DNA of 64,000 nucleotides from Desulfonatronum lacustre DSM 10312 (GTDB lineage: Bacteria; Desulfobacterota; Desulfovibrionia; Desulfovibrionales; Desulfonatronaceae): assembly GCF_000519265.1 (NCBI RefSeq), contig NZ_KI912608.1, positions 1,731,582 to 1,795,581 on the forward strand, given 5' to 3'. The notes under the pieces were generated by a model that was not told where the DNA came from, made no database searches, and saw nothing but the letters and a program-made list of their open reading frames with translations. The position numbers and the translations under genes were made by a program. This document shows, piece after piece, positions 1-8,757 of this stretch (within the stretch, counting starts at the first letter, position 1; each line of letters starts with the position of its first letter).

Positions 1-183
1 CTTCAACCCGTCTTGCAATTCCGCGTTCAGGGTCCGGTAGAACTCACCTTGCATCAGAGATCGGCTGATGTTCTTCTGCAATTCTCTTTCCAGAGCCTGG
101 ACCATGGTTCCGCGTAATTCTTCGGAAATACGCGCGGCAATCCGATCCATGACCCGATCAGCCATTTCATCATTGCTGAGCAT
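1..183 (-). CDS. Conserved hypothetical protein, N-terminal 61 residues (cut by window edge)
   Basis: Reading leftward from ATG at 183, an open frame runs off the window. It begins MLSNDEMADRVMDR and continues as a charged, helix-forming protein with no Cys and no membrane segment. A GAGGAG ribosome binding site lies about 5 bases upstream of the ATG, which supports the start. The frame holds whole codons to base 1. It is the gene downstream of the SH3-domain protein, separated by 81 bases. I do not recognise a function; the acidic amphipathic pattern suggests a soluble helical protein. Confidence 0.6.
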   Translation of the reverse strand, partial: MLSNDEMADRVMDRIAARISEELRGTMVQALERELQKNISRSLMQGEFYRTLNAELQDGLK

Positions 184-264
184 GGTGCTCCTCGCTGTGT
201 TGCGGCCCATTAACCGTGCTCGCGTACGGCGTTCAGGCCTTGTGTTGTTCAAATTGCTTCGCGA

Positions 265-948
265 TCAGGTATATTGCAGGGTATTCCGCCGCTTGCCCTG
301 CAAACGCCCGGTGATCACTCCGGCCAGCCAAGCCACCAAGAAGACCGCTCCGCCGGCGAGAAACCAGTAAAAACGGTCCCAGGACTTCAACTTGCTGTTT
401 TCTTGGCGCAAGGTCTCGACCTCGACCTGAATATCGGCCAAGTCAGCCACTGTCTGATCGTAACGTTGCCGCAAATCGAGAACATTGGACGCATCCAACT
501 GGAGAGCTGCATATTCACGGTCCAGATCCAGAAGCTTGTTGGAGGTTTCGGATAAGGTTTCCAAGAGGTTCCGGTTAACCTCTTCCAGTTCGGCGATCCG
601 TCCCAGAGCCCCGCTGGATGCTGCATAAAGTTCATCATATTCCTCGCGAAGCTCCTGATATTTCAACGATACCGGAAGTTCCGCGCTGGTGAAGCGTTTC
701 AGCACCCATCCTTCAATGCCGTTCGGACCGCGGACCCGCAACCATCCCGACTGTTCGGTCAAAGCTTCCATTTTCGCCCCGGCGGGGAGCATCTGAAGAA
801 TCCGATGTTCAGTGGATGGTCCGGCTCGTTTGGAAATCTCCCGGACATCGGACACGTACACGGTTTCCGCCGTGGCAGTGCTCGGGGGGAAGGCAACGAC
901 GATTACCAGGACGACGGCGACAAACAGCATGATCAGACAGCTTTTCAT
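265..948 (-). CDS. SH3-domain, coiled-coil, C-terminally membrane-anchored protein (TIGR04211/YgiM-like)
   Basis: This 227-residue protein has an N-terminal hydrophobic segment (about 5-27) ending in a likely signal cleavage site, TATAE. A bacterial SH3 domain follows at about 28-90 (VYVSDVREISKRAGPS ... GWLRVR ... GWVLKRF). Next come a long coiled coil (about 95-195), a transmembrane helix (about 197-217) and a short basic tail. This order matches the YgiM/TIGR04211 family, thought to be envelope proteins facing the periplasm; their exact role is unknown. The start ATG has GAGG seven bases upstream. The 180 bases between it and the TRAP genes show no clear terminator. Confidence 0.85.
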   Translation of the reverse strand: MKSCLIMLFVAVVLVIVVAFPPSTATAETVYVSDVREISKRAGPSTEHRILQMLPAGAKMEALTEQSGWLRVRGPNGIEGWVLKRFTSAELPVSLKYQELREEYDELYAASSGALGRIAELEEVNRNLLETLSETSNKLLDLDREYAALQLDASNVLDLRQRYDQTVADLADIQVEVETLRQENSKLKSWDRFYWFLAGGAVFLVAWLAGVITGRLQGKRRNTLQYT

Positions 949-1128
949 CGGTGAACCTCAGTAAAATAATGGGCTTGGGTATACGAAACGCGTCTTTTCG
1001 TAACACTGAACCATGCCCAAAGACAACGCGTCCAACCACTCTTTTCCCGGGCGAACCGGTGGGATCAGGCATGCAAACCACCCATTTTCACGGCACGGAA
1101 CGTATCTCGCCGCGACAGCATTTCCGAC

Positions 1129-2433
1129 CTAGATCAGACCGGGCAAAAACGTGGTCAGAGCGGGAAAGGCCAGCAGAATGGCGATGCAGACGATCAACGC
1201 GGCCAAAAACGGCCAGATCCCCTTAAAGATGGTTTCCAGCGGGACGTCTGCGGCGATTCCCTTGACGATATAGACGTTCATGCCCACAGGGGGCGTGATC
1301 ACCCCCATGGCCACGACCAAAACCATGATCACCCCGAACCAGATCGGATCATATCCCAAGACATTGACTACCACGGGGTAAAAGATGGGAATGGTCAACA
1401 AGACCAAGGCCAGGGCGTCGATGAAGAATCCCAGAACAAGGTAGATCAACAGGATCAGGGCCATGACCACGTAGGCCGGCAAATCCAACTGCCCGGCCCA
1501 GGACGCCAGCTCGAAGGGAACGCGGCTCACGGCCATGAACCGCCCGAAAATCACCGCCCCGGCCACCAGAAGCATGATCATGGCCGTGGTCCGGGTGGAG
1601 TCGGCCAGGGCGCGCTTCAATCCTTCCCAGCGCAACTTGCCCTGGACCAGGGTCAGAAAAAACACACCGGCCGCCCCCACGGCTCCGGCCTCGGTGGGGG
1701 TGAACCATCCGGCGAAGAGACCGCCCAGGGACAAGGAAAAGATAACGAATACTTCCCAGATTCCGCCCTTCAACGCCGCGAAGCGATCCTTCCAGCTGAA
1801 CACCGGTCCGGGAGGACCGAGCCGGGGATTGCGCCGAGCCATGAGGAAAATGGTGGCCATGTAGAGAAACATCAACAAAAATCCAGGGATGATCCCGGCC
1901 ATGAACAGCTTGCCGATGGATTGCTCCGTGGCCATGCCGTAGACGATGAAGATCACGCTGGGCGGAAACAGGACTCCCAACGCCCCTCCGGCGGCCACGC
2001 TGGCCGTGGAAAGGGTGTCCGCGTACCGATATTTCTTCATCTCCGGGATGGCGATGGCCCCGATGGTCGCGGCCGTGGCCGTGTTCGACCCGCAAACCGC
2101 GCCGAACAACGCGCAGGTTGCCTGGGTGGCGATGGCCAACCCTCCGGGATAGTGGCCCATGGTCCGATAAGCGAAGGTGAACAGCCTGGCCCCGATCCCG
2201 GAGTAGAACGCCAAAAATCCCATGAAGATAAACATGGGGATCACGCTCAGGGAATAGGAGGAAAACGTTGCGTACAAATCCTTGGAAACGACCCGGAACG
2301 CCGCATCCGGAGAAACCAGCCAACTGAATCCCAGAAATCCGGTCAGGGACATGGCATAGGCAATGGGCATCCGCAGGATCAGAAGCACGAAAAACAGGCC
2401 GATGCCGGCCAGGCCGACCAGTGTCGGGCTCAT
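1129..2433 (-). CDS. dctM: TRAP transporter large permease (DctM)
   Basis: The 434-residue protein is almost entirely hydrophobic with about 12 membrane segments, as expected of DctM, the ion-coupled translocation subunit of tripartite TRAP transporters. Family-like stretches include RMPIAYAMSLTG near the N-terminus, SNTATAATIGAIAIPEM near 100 and VITPPVGMNVYIVKGI near the C-terminus. An upstream in-frame start at 2487 would add a Pro/Gly-rich leader. I chose ATG at 2433 because it overlaps the dctQ stop as ATGA and begins directly at the first helix. It works with dctQ and dctP in the inner membrane; the substrate is not readable but is usually a carboxylate. Confidence 0.95.
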   Translation of the reverse strand: MSPTLVGLAGIGLFFVLLILRMPIAYAMSLTGFLGFSWLVSPDAAFRVVSKDLYATFSSYSLSVIPMFIFMGFLAFYSGIGARLFTFAYRTMGHYPGGLAIATQATCALFGAVCGSNTATAATIGAIAIPEMKKYRYADTLSTASVAAGGALGVLFPPSVIFIVYGMATEQSIGKLFMAGIIPGFLLMFLYMATIFLMARRNPRLGPPGPVFSWKDRFAALKGGIWEVFVIFSLSLGGLFAGWFTPTEAGAVGAAGVFFLTLVQGKLRWEGLKRALADSTRTTAMIMLLVAGAVIFGRFMAVSRVPFELASWAGQLDLPAYVVMALILLIYLVLGFFIDALALVLLTIPIFYPVVVNVLGYDPIWFGVIMVLVVAMGVITPPVGMNVYIVKGIAADVPLETIFKGIWPFLAALIVCIAILLAFPALTTFLPGLI

Positions 2434-2942
2434 CGGCGCACCGCCATGCCCACCATTTCCACGGCGCGCAGGATCAGGATCAGGCAAAGCAGCCCAAGGG
2501 CAGCGGCAAGTCCGTAAACAAACGGATAAAAAGGAATTTTCGTGGTCAATCCCACCTCTCCGCTGGCCGCGAAGCTCTGGGCATAATCCAGCATGTGCCA
2601 GGAGCAGAACACGAAAAACACCGCGGCCGTGATGTTGGTCAGGCCGTCGATGCAGGCCCTGATCCGCTCGGGAAGCTTAGCCACCAGAAAGCCCACGGCG
2701 ATATGCCCGTTCTTCAGTGCGCAATGGGCCAGGGCCAGACCCACGGCCAGGGAGGTCAGAAACCCCACGAATTCATATGTTCCAAGAATCGGATTCTTGA
2801 AGAACGCCCGCAGGATAATGTTCAGGACCACCAGAAACATCACAGCCAGAAGACTGATTCCGGCCACGGCGTCAAAGACCTTGCTGGCGGCCCAGACGTA
2901 TTTTTCGGCGAGTTGAAGATAACGTTTCGAACGTGACGGCAT
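2430..2942 (-). CDS. dctQ: TRAP transporter small permease (DctQ)
   Basis: The 170-residue protein has four predicted membrane helices, the usual size and topology of DctQ, the small membrane subunit that pairs with DctM. The segment ILRAFFKNPILGTYEFVG contains the conserved R-x-F-F...P..G..E pattern of the family. The stop overlaps the dctM start by four bases, indicating translational coupling. No strong ribosome binding site is visible upstream of the ATG. The gap to dctP is 145 bases, so the permease genes may have reduced or separate expression relative to the binding protein. Confidence 0.93.
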   Translation of the reverse strand: MPSRSKRYLQLAEKYVWAASKVFDAVAGISLLAVMFLVVLNIILRAFFKNPILGTYEFVGFLTSLAVGLALAHCALKNGHIAVGFLVAKLPERIRACIDGLTNITAAVFFVFCSWHMLDYAQSFAASGEVGLTTKIPFYPFVYGLAAALGLLCLILILRAVEMVGMAVRR

Positions 2943-3087
2943 TGAGGATAAGTGGAAAGCTGTTGAGAAGAAACACAGTCGCGCGTTCAGACGCTTTGCA
3001 AGCCAGCGAATGAACGCGCGCCGTGTTCAAGAAAAAACATATATCCGCGCCGAGAACGTTCCGGCACGGCAAAAAAGTCCCGTATGG

Positions 3088-4128
3088 TCAATACCGGGCG
3101 TTGTACTTCTCGGACAATTCGATCACCAAGTCCAGGGCCTCTTGCCCGGGCAGCCCACGACCAGCCATATCCCGGAGAAACTCGGCCTGGATCGGCAGGA
3201 CCAGTTCGGTCCAGCGGGCCGTTTCCTCATCGGTAAGGTGGATCACCTGTTGGCCCGTGGTTTCCACGGCATAGGTCAGGGCCGCTTCGTTCTGCGCATC
3301 CCACAACCCCTTAGCCACGTCCAGGAAGAACTGTTCGGAAATCTCGGTGATCACCGCTTGCAGGTCCTCTGGAAGCCGATCCCACGCGCGTTGGTTCATG
3401 GTCACGAAGAACAAGGTATTGTAAAGAAACGGGGTCATGGTCAGATAGTCGGTGACCTCGGCGTGCCGCCAACCCTGCAAAACCTCCAAGGGCGAAAGAT
3501 TGCCCTTGACCAGCCCGCGCGACAGGGCCTCGTAGGCCTCGGACTGAGGCATGGCCACGGGGATGGCGCCCAATGCGGCCAGAGTCTTGGCGCTCAGCCC
3601 GGTGGCCCGAATTTCCAAGCCTTGCAAGTCTTCCAGGGTGCGCACGGGCGATTTGGTGAACAGATCACCGGGTCCGGTGGCCAGGACCATCAGCAGCTTG
3701 GTGTCCTGGACCTCCGCCGGGTTCAAGGTCTTGATCGCGTCCCAGGCCACTTGGCTGGCGACCTTGGAATTCTTGTAGGTCACGCCGGGCAGTTCGAACA
3801 CTTCCAGCAATGGAAAACGACCCCTGGTATAGGCAAAAACGGACAGGCCGATATCCGCGATCCCCGTGACCACGCCGTCATAAATCTCGGGAGCCGCGAG
3901 CAGAGTCTGGCCCGGATAGCTGACCACGTCGATTCGCCCGTCGGACGCCTCGGCCAGAGCCTTGGCCCAGCCTTGGACCAGTTCCGTCTCAGCCGGGTGG
4001 GTCGCCGGGAAAAAGTGCGCCAAGCGCAAGGATACCGGACGCTGCGCCATGGCGGCGGTCGCGGTGAGCATCAGCGCCAAAAACGCCGCCAACAAAATCA
4101 TCAGGCACGTCAAACCCAATCTGTTCAT
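3088..4128 (-). CDS. dctP: TRAP transporter periplasmic solute-binding protein (DctP family)
   Basis: The 346-residue protein begins with a signal peptide (about 1-28, ending TATAAMAQ). Its mature part resembles DctP receptors: LRLAHFFPATHPAE at the start, LLAAPEIYDGVVTGIADIG, and GLEIRATGLSAKTLAALGA, whose Arg is the family residue that pairs with a substrate carboxylate. It should capture a carboxylate in the periplasm and hand it to DctQM. A G-rich stretch just before the ATG can serve as ribosome binding site. The nearby ACT-domain and acyl-CoA ligase genes suggest, but do not prove, an aromatic or 2-oxo acid ligand. Confidence 0.93.
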   Translation of the reverse strand: MNRLGLTCLMILLAAFLALMLTATAAMAQRPVSLRLAHFFPATHPAETELVQGWAKALAEASDGRIDVVSYPGQTLLAAPEIYDGVVTGIADIGLSVFAYTRGRFPLLEVFELPGVTYKNSKVASQVAWDAIKTLNPAEVQDTKLLMVLATGPGDLFTKSPVRTLEDLQGLEIRATGLSAKTLAALGAIPVAMPQSEAYEALSRGLVKGNLSPLEVLQGWRHAEVTDYLTMTPFLYNTLFFVTMNQRAWDRLPEDLQAVITEISEQFFLDVAKGLWDAQNEAALTYAVETTGQQVIHLTDEETARWTELVLPIQAEFLRDMAGRGLPGQEALDLVIELSEKYNARY

Positions 4129-4257
4129 CTCTGCCCCCTATTTTTCTATTTGCGCTCAACATGACTCGACCAGCCAGGACAGGCTCGGGGTCGATATCGA
4201 TCCTGCCTCCAATGCCAAGTTGAACAGCAACACGTTACGGTCGTCATGTTCCGCGGC

Positions 4258-4689
4258 CTACAGATTGTAGAGTTCGTCCCCGGGGATGATCCGAATCTTG
4301 TTGGCTTGTAATATCTCAACGGCCTGATCCGTCCGGTCGAACCGGAAGATCATAACCGCGTCTTTTCCGGTCTGCTGAACAAAGGCGTACATGTATTCCA
4401 CGTTGATCTGGTTATTGCTGAGCAGTTCCAGAATGAAATGCAGTCCCCCGGGCCTGTCGTCCACTTCCACGGCCACCACGGAGGTCCGGCCAACGGTGAA
4501 ACCGTTTTCCTTGAGCAACTGCTTGGCCCGTTCATGGTCCGTGACGATTAACCGTAAAATCCCGAAGTCCGACGTATCGGCCAAGGACAACGCCCGGATG
4601 TTGATCCCGCCCTGGGACAAGACCCTGGTCACGTCCGTCAGTCGCCCGGCCCGGTTCTCCAAAAAAATCGAAATCTGTTCCACTTTCAT
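4258..4689 (-). CDS. Tandem ACT-domain protein
   Basis: The 143-residue protein contains two ACT repeats. The first (about 3-68) reads [34 protein letters not shown]; the second (about 72-140) reads [36 protein letters not shown] domains bind small ligands, usually amino acids, and there is no catalytic domain here, so this is a stand-alone regulator or sensor. It lies 62 bases downstream of the phenylacetate-CoA ligase gene. That pairing is common in anaerobes, often with indolepyruvate ferredoxin oxidoreductase, which is not in this window. A role tied to aromatic amino acid breakdown is inference. Confidence 0.88.
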   Translation of the reverse strand: MKVEQISIFLENRAGRLTDVTRVLSQGGINIRALSLADTSDFGILRLIVTDHERAKQLLKENGFTVGRTSVVAVEVDDRPGGLHFILELLSNNQINVEYMYAFVQQTGKDAVMIFRFDRTDQAVEILQANKIRIIPGDELYNL

Positions 4690-4751
4690 TGTTCTGCCCT
4701 CCCTGTAAGGGATTCAGGTTCTATGACGGATTGGGAAACCGTGATGCGCTC

Positions 4752-6056
4752 TCAGACCTTGGGCCGCTGGTCGATGATCCGTTTGGCCTTGCCTTCGGAA
4801 CGAGCCAGGCTGCGCGGCTCCACCAGTTTGACCTTGGCCGTCACACCGAGAAACTCCTTGATGTTCCCCTGGATCTTGCCCTCCAGGCGCTGCAGATGGC
4901 GCACCTCATCGGAGAAAAGCTTTTCATCCACCTCCACCCGCACCTCCAGGGTGTCCATGGCGCCCTGGCGGTCCAGGATCAACTGATAGTGCGGGGTCAG
5001 GCCCTCGGTTTCCAGCAGCAGGGCTTCGATCTGCGACGGAAAGACGTTCACCCCGCGAATGATCAACATGTCGTCGCTACGCCCTTTGATCCGGCTCATC
5101 CGGACATGGGTCCGGCCGCAGCGGCAGGGAACGTAGTTGAGGGAGGTGATGTCCCGGGTCCGGTAACGGATCAGAGGCTGGGCCTCCTTGGTCAGGGTGG
5201 TCAGGACCAACTCGCCGGTCTCGCCGGGCGGTAACTGCTCGCCGGTGATCGGGTCGATGATTTCCGGTAGGAAATGGTCCTCGAAAATGTGCAGGCCTTT
5301 TTGGGCCACGGCGCACTCCATGGCCACCCCCGGTCCCATGATCTCGGAGAGTCCGTAAATGTCCAGGGCGATCAGACCCAGCTTGGATTCGATGTCGTGG
5401 CGCATCTCCTCGGACCAGGGTTCCGCTCCGAAGATGCCGACGCGGATGGGCAGCTCACTGAACGGGATCCCGGCTTCCTGGGCTGCTTCGAACAGGAACA
5501 GGCTGTAGGACGGGGTACTGCACAGCACCGTGGGGCCGAAGTCCCGAAGCAGCATCACCTGACGCCTGGTGCCTCCGCCGGAAATGGGCACGATGGTCGC
5601 CCCCAGCTCCTCCGCGCCGTAATGCACGCCCAGCCCGCCGGTGAACAAGCCGTATCCGTAGGCATTATGCACGACGTCGCCTCGGTTGACCCCGGCTGCC
5701 ATGAAGGCCCTGGCCATCAGGGAGGCCCAATTCCGGACGTCGCGGTGCGTATACCCCACCACCGTGGCTTTGCCGGTGGTACCGGACGAGGCATGGATGC
5801 GCACGACGTTTTCCTTGGGCACGGCAAACAGACCGAAGGGATAGTTGTTGCGCAAGTCCTGTTTCTCCGTAAACGGCAGGTACTTCAAATCGTTGAGGCT
5901 CTTGATCTGTTCGGGACGTATGCCGGTTTCTTCGAACTTACGCCGATAAAACGGCACGTTGGCGTTGACCCGTTCCACCAGGTTCCGGAGCCGGGACAAC
6001 TGCAACGGCTCCAGATCCTCCCGGGGCGCGGTCTCTTTCTCGATGTCGAAAATCAC
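4752..6056 (-). CDS. paaK: Phenylacetate-CoA ligase family AMP-forming enzyme
   Basis: The 434-residue protein has the length and motifs of PaaK: the adenylate-binding loop [16 protein letters not shown] (about 89-104), [56 protein letters not shown], and a C-terminal ACT-like lid with [13 protein letters not shown]. It activates an aryl carboxylic acid, classically phenylacetate, with ATP and CoA in the cytoplasm. The start is GTG with AAGGAGG seven bases upstream. The gene is followed by the ACT-domain protein and the TRAP operon, which fits uptake and activation of an aromatic acid or salvage from amino acid fermentation. The exact substrate is unproven. Confidence 0.93.
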   Translation of the reverse strand: MIFDIEKETAPREDLEPLQLSRLRNLVERVNANVPFYRRKFEETGIRPEQIKSLNDLKYLPFTEKQDLRNNYPFGLFAVPKENVVRIHASSGTTGKATVVGYTHRDVRNWASLMARAFMAAGVNRGDVVHNAYGYGLFTGGLGVHYGAEELGATIVPISGGGTRRQVMLLRDFGPTVLCSTPSYSLFLFEAAQEAGIPFSELPIRVGIFGAEPWSEEMRHDIESKLGLIALDIYGLSEIMGPGVAMECAVAQKGLHIFEDHFLPEIIDPITGEQLPPGETGELVLTTLTKEAQPLIRYRTRDITSLNYVPCRCGRTHVRMSRIKGRSDDMLIIRGVNVFPSQIEALLLETEGLTPHYQLILDRQGAMDTLEVRVEVDEKLFSDEVRHLQRLEGKIQGNIKEFLGVTAKVKLVEPRSLARSEGKAKRIIDQRPKV

Positions 6057-6151
6057 GAACTATCCTCCTTGAACAATTGGAAATTCAGAACTGATCCGGG
6101 TGTTAGCGGCCCACGAAGCAACGCATGCCCGTGATATCCCGACCATGTCCG

Positions 6152-6817
6152 TCACGCGAAATGGCTGAACCAGTAATACCCTCCGGCCAGGGCCACCGCC
6201 CCCAGCAGCAGGGCGTAGACCCTGCGCGAGCGCAGGGAAAGCAGAACCCCGACGGTTCCGATCATCCAGACCATCGGCCAGGTAATGGGCAGCATCAGGA
6301 CACGCCCGCGGAATTGCTGCAAGAACACGTCGGTGAGCGGCACGAGCAGGGCCATGACCACGATAAACGCCGTCAGATTCACCGCGACGGATTGGAGCAG
6401 GGCCATTCCCGCTGGATTCATCGGGGAGGTGGTTGCATCCGCGCCACCCCGCGTGGACTGAAGCATTTGCGTATACACGGCGTTTTGCCTCCGGCGCTGC
6501 AACAATTCGAGACGGCTGCCCAAAAGGGCCGTGGGCGCGCACAACAACATGACCATGAAGATCACCGGAGCCTGGACGAGATCGAAGACGTTCATCAAGG
6601 CTAAGGATGTCAGCAGGGCAAAGGGGCCATGCGGGGGAATGTACGTCCCGATGGGAAAGAGATCCAGAAAAAGCAGTTCGAAAAACAGCGCCACGGGCAA
6701 GGCCGTTTCCCACTGGCCGGTCACGGCCGCCCACAGCATACCGATCACCAGGGGCCGATCCAGAAATCCGAGATTCAGGCCGAATCGGGCCAGGGAAAAC
6801 AGGACAAAAAAAAACAC
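6152..6817 (-). CDS. PTS system mannose-family IIC component, 5' end out of frame at a run of nine T
   Basis: The 221-residue frame is a polytopic membrane protein like PTS(Man) IIC, with LDRPLVIGML and FELLFLDLFPIGTYIPP near the N-terminus. The in-frame start is a GTG at 6817 with no ribosome binding site, and it removes half of the first helix. A better start, ATG at 6852, overlaps the IIB stop as ATGA and gives MSMDALAWAGLACFF, but leaves the IIC frame at the T9 run (6806-6814 on the minus strand). One extra T, or a -1 slip, joins the two frames exactly. This may be a sequencing error, a slippage-controlled gene or a true mutation. No IID, HPr or enzyme I gene lies in the window. Confidence 0.75.
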   Translation of the reverse strand: MFFFVLFSLARFGLNLGFLDRPLVIGMLWAAVTGQWETALPVALFFELLFLDLFPIGTYIPPHGPFALLTSLALMNVFDLVQAPVIFMVMLLCAPTALLGSRLELLQRRRQNAVYTQMLQSTRGGADATTSPMNPAGMALLQSVAVNLTAFIVVMALLVPLTDVFLQQFRGRVLMLPITWPMVWMIGTVGVLLSLRSRRVYALLLGAVALAGGYYWFSHFA

Positions 6818-6848
6818 GCCAAGCCCGCCCAGGCCAGCGCGTCCATGC

Positions 6849-7328
6849 TCATCCCCACCATGAGGTCTTCACCTGCGTCGAATCGTTGGGAACACAGCGA
6901 AAATCCAGATGAATGCCCCGTTTGGCAAAGGCCTTCAGACAGCCGATGTCTTCGCTGCTCAGAGCCACATGCGGACAGAGTTGCTGTTTGCCCGGGGAAT
7001 AATGCAGGTTGCCGATGTTTACGGTGCTCAACGCAAACCCGGCCTGCAAAGCCCGTTGCACGTCGCCGCACGTGGCGAACAGCAGCAGCGTGTCGCCACG
7101 TGGGTGGACGACCCGGCCGTGCTCATCCAAATGCTTGGCGATGCGCTCGACCCCGACGAAGGTGAGCTCCACGCCGCTGGGCACGGCCAAGCGGATGATC
7201 TCCTGACGCAGATCGTCGGCGGCCAGTTCGTCGTTGACCACGAGAATGTACCTAGCCCCCAGATACGGCACCCAGGCTTCGATGACCTGGCCGTGGACCA
7301 GACGATTGTCGATGCGCACCCAGTTCAT
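6849..7328 (-). CDS. PTS system mannose-family IIB component
   Basis: The 159-residue cytoplasmic protein begins VRIDNRLVHGQVIEAWVP. This is the IIB(Man) signature, and its His (about residue 13) accepts phosphate from IIA. The rest follows the family, with LVVNDELAADDLRQEIIRLAVPSGVEL and a C-terminal domain ending near the IIC start. GGAG lies five bases upstream of the ATG. The IIA stop is 12 bases upstream and the IIC start overlaps, so the three genes form one operon. With RapZ, PtsN and RpoN genes adjacent, a regulatory role is as likely as sugar transport. Confidence 0.92.
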   Translation of the reverse strand: MNWVRIDNRLVHGQVIEAWVPYLGARYILVVNDELAADDLRQEIIRLAVPSGVELTFVGVERIAKHLDEHGRVVHPRGDTLLLFATCGDVQRALQAGFALSTVNIGNLHYSPGKQQLCPHVALSSEDIGCLKAFAKRGIHLDFRCVPNDSTQVKTSWWG

Positions 7329-7340
7329 GATCGCTCCGGC

Positions 7341-7757
7341 CTACTCCTTGGCCACCTTGCTGCGCAGAATATCCCCGGCGACGACGATTCCCTGGGATCC
7401 GGCCGCCTTGGCCTCCTTGGCCAGTTCGGCCAGGGACAGCTTGCGCGAACCGAGCACGCGCAGCAGCATGGGCAGGTTCACGCCGGTGATCACTTCCAAC
7501 TGATGCTCGCTTTTGTTCAGCAGCGACAGACTCAAATTGGTCGGCGTCCCCCCGAACATATCCGTCAGAATGACCACCCCGGGACCGTGATCCGCGCTTT
7601 TGACGCTCTTTCTGATCTCTGTCAGGGACTTTTCCACTTCCTTGGTCACATCCACGCTGACGAAGTAGCAATCCTGCTGAGGACCGAGAATCAGCTCCGC
7701 GGCCTTGAGCAAGTACGCGCCGTACTCCGTATGCGTGACCAATACGACTCCAATCAC
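7341..7757 (-). CDS. PTS system mannose-family IIA component
   Basis: The protein (138 residues from GTG at 7757) has the EIIA(Man) fold motifs: IGVVLVTHTEYGAYLLKAAELI with the phosphorylatable His near residue 9, then VVILTDMFGGTPTNLSLSLL. A TTG at 7772 would add five residues, but it has no ribosome binding site. The GTG at 7757 has GGGGGA eight bases upstream and starts where ManX proteins start. It should take phosphate from HPr and pass it to IIB. It sits between rapZ (17 bases after the rapZ stop to the TTG alternative) and IIB, in the same direction. Confidence 0.9.
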   Translation of the reverse strand: MIGVVLVTHTEYGAYLLKAAELILGPQQDCYFVSVDVTKEVEKSLTEIRKSVKSADHGPGVVILTDMFGGTPTNLSLSLLNKSEHQLEVITGVNLPMLLRVLGSRKLSLAELAKEAKAAGSQGIVVAGDILRSKVAKE

Positions 7758-7789
7758 CGCATGTTCCCCCAAAAAACCGAAATCCGCTG

Positions 7790-8689
7790 CTATCCCAGAT
7801 TCAGGTGACGATGTTCAATGGTAACGGAAAATCCGACGGCCGTCAGCGCGGCCGACACGGCCTGGGACACGGCCACCGAGCGATGCCGCCCTCCGGTGCA
7901 TCCCAGGGCCATGGTCAACCGATACCGGCCTTCCACCGCGTACAACGGCAACAGATACCGTAAAAAATCCTCGAACCGACCGATAAAGTCCTTTCCCGGG
8001 TCGTCCCCCAGCACGTAGCGGGCAATGGGCTCGTCCAGACCGGACAGGGGGCGCAGTTCCGGGTCGAAGTAGGGATTGGGCAGAAACCGCAGATCAAAGA
8101 CCAGATCCGCCTCCAGAGGAACGCCGTACTTGAAGCCGAAGGAAATCAAGTGAATGCGCATCCCTTCGCCGAGTTTCTGATCCAGGGGCCATTTCTCCTG
8201 AAACACCCGTCGCAGGTCGTGGATGGAAAAATCCGACGTATCCACCACCAAGTCGGCGTGCTTGCGCAACCCCTCCAGCATGATCCGCTCACGGAAGATG
8301 GCTTGGTCCAATCCCATGCCCTGGGCTTCCAGGGGATGCGGACGGCGGGTGGTGGCGTAACGCCGGATCAGCACGGCATCCCGGGCCTCCAGAAAGACCA
8401 GTTTCGGACACATCCCGGCCAGGTCCATCCGCTCCACGAACTGCTCCCATTGCAGGGCGAAGTCCGGTTGGCGCACATCCAGCCCCAGGGCCACCCCGGC
8501 GTACTGGTTCAGCTTCATCTCCTCGGACAGGGTCAGCAACCGTCCGGCCAGCCCGGCCGGCAGACCGTCCACGCAGTAGTACCCCAGATCCTCGAAGACG
8601 TTCAGGACCGTACTTTTTCCGGCCCCGGACTGTCCGGTGATCATGACCAGGGAGAGTTCGCACGGTTTTCGCGGTTGGTCTGCGCTCAT
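7790..8689 (-). CDS. rapZ: RNase adapter protein RapZ (YvcJ family nucleotide-binding protein)
   Basis: The 299-residue protein has a Walker A loop GQSGAGKST (about 19-27), followed by VFEDLGYYCVDGLPAGL, typical of RapZ/YvcJ. The C-terminal half carries LISFGFKYGVPLEADLVFDLRFLPNP, CTGGRHRSVAVSQ and a final IEHRHLNLG, all diagnostic. In E. coli RapZ guides RNase E to the GlmZ small RNA. Here the RNA target is unknown, so the family call is firm and the exact role inferred. The clustering with ptsN, hpf and rpoN matches the enterobacterial rpoN operon. A GTAGGGGC hairpin separates it from ptsN. Confidence 0.95.
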   Translation of the reverse strand: MSADQPRKPCELSLVMITGQSGAGKSTVLNVFEDLGYYCVDGLPAGLAGRLLTLSEEMKLNQYAGVALGLDVRQPDFALQWEQFVERMDLAGMCPKLVFLEARDAVLIRRYATTRRPHPLEAQGMGLDQAIFRERIMLEGLRKHADLVVDTSDFSIHDLRRVFQEKWPLDQKLGEGMRIHLISFGFKYGVPLEADLVFDLRFLPNPYFDPELRPLSGLDEPIARYVLGDDPGKDFIGRFEDFLRYLLPLYAVEGRYRLTMALGCTGGRHRSVAVSQAVSAALTAVGFSVTIEHRHLNLG

Positions 8690-8707
8690 CGCGGTTTGCC
8701 TTTTGGG

Positions 8708-8735
8708 GTAGGGGCACGGTGCGCCGTGCCCCTAC
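8708..8735. repeat. REP-like GTAGGGGC hairpin between ptsN and rapZ
   Basis: GTAGGGGCACGG (8708-8719) and CCGTGCCCCTAC (8724-8735) form a perfect 12-bp stem around a TGCG loop. The same GTAGGGGC/GCCCCTAC ends recur at 39714-39864 and, degenerate, inside two kinase genes. It sits in the only sizeable gap of the hpf-ptsN-rapZ run and lacks a following T tract, so it is a dispersed palindromic repeat rather than a standard terminator. Confidence 0.8.
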
Positions 8736-8757
8736 GGTGTGGACGAATAAAATACCA

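Noticed and set aside
8708-8735. Rho-independent terminator between ptsN and rapZ
   Set aside because: No T tract follows the hairpin on the transcribed strand, and the sequence matches a dispersed repeat family instead.
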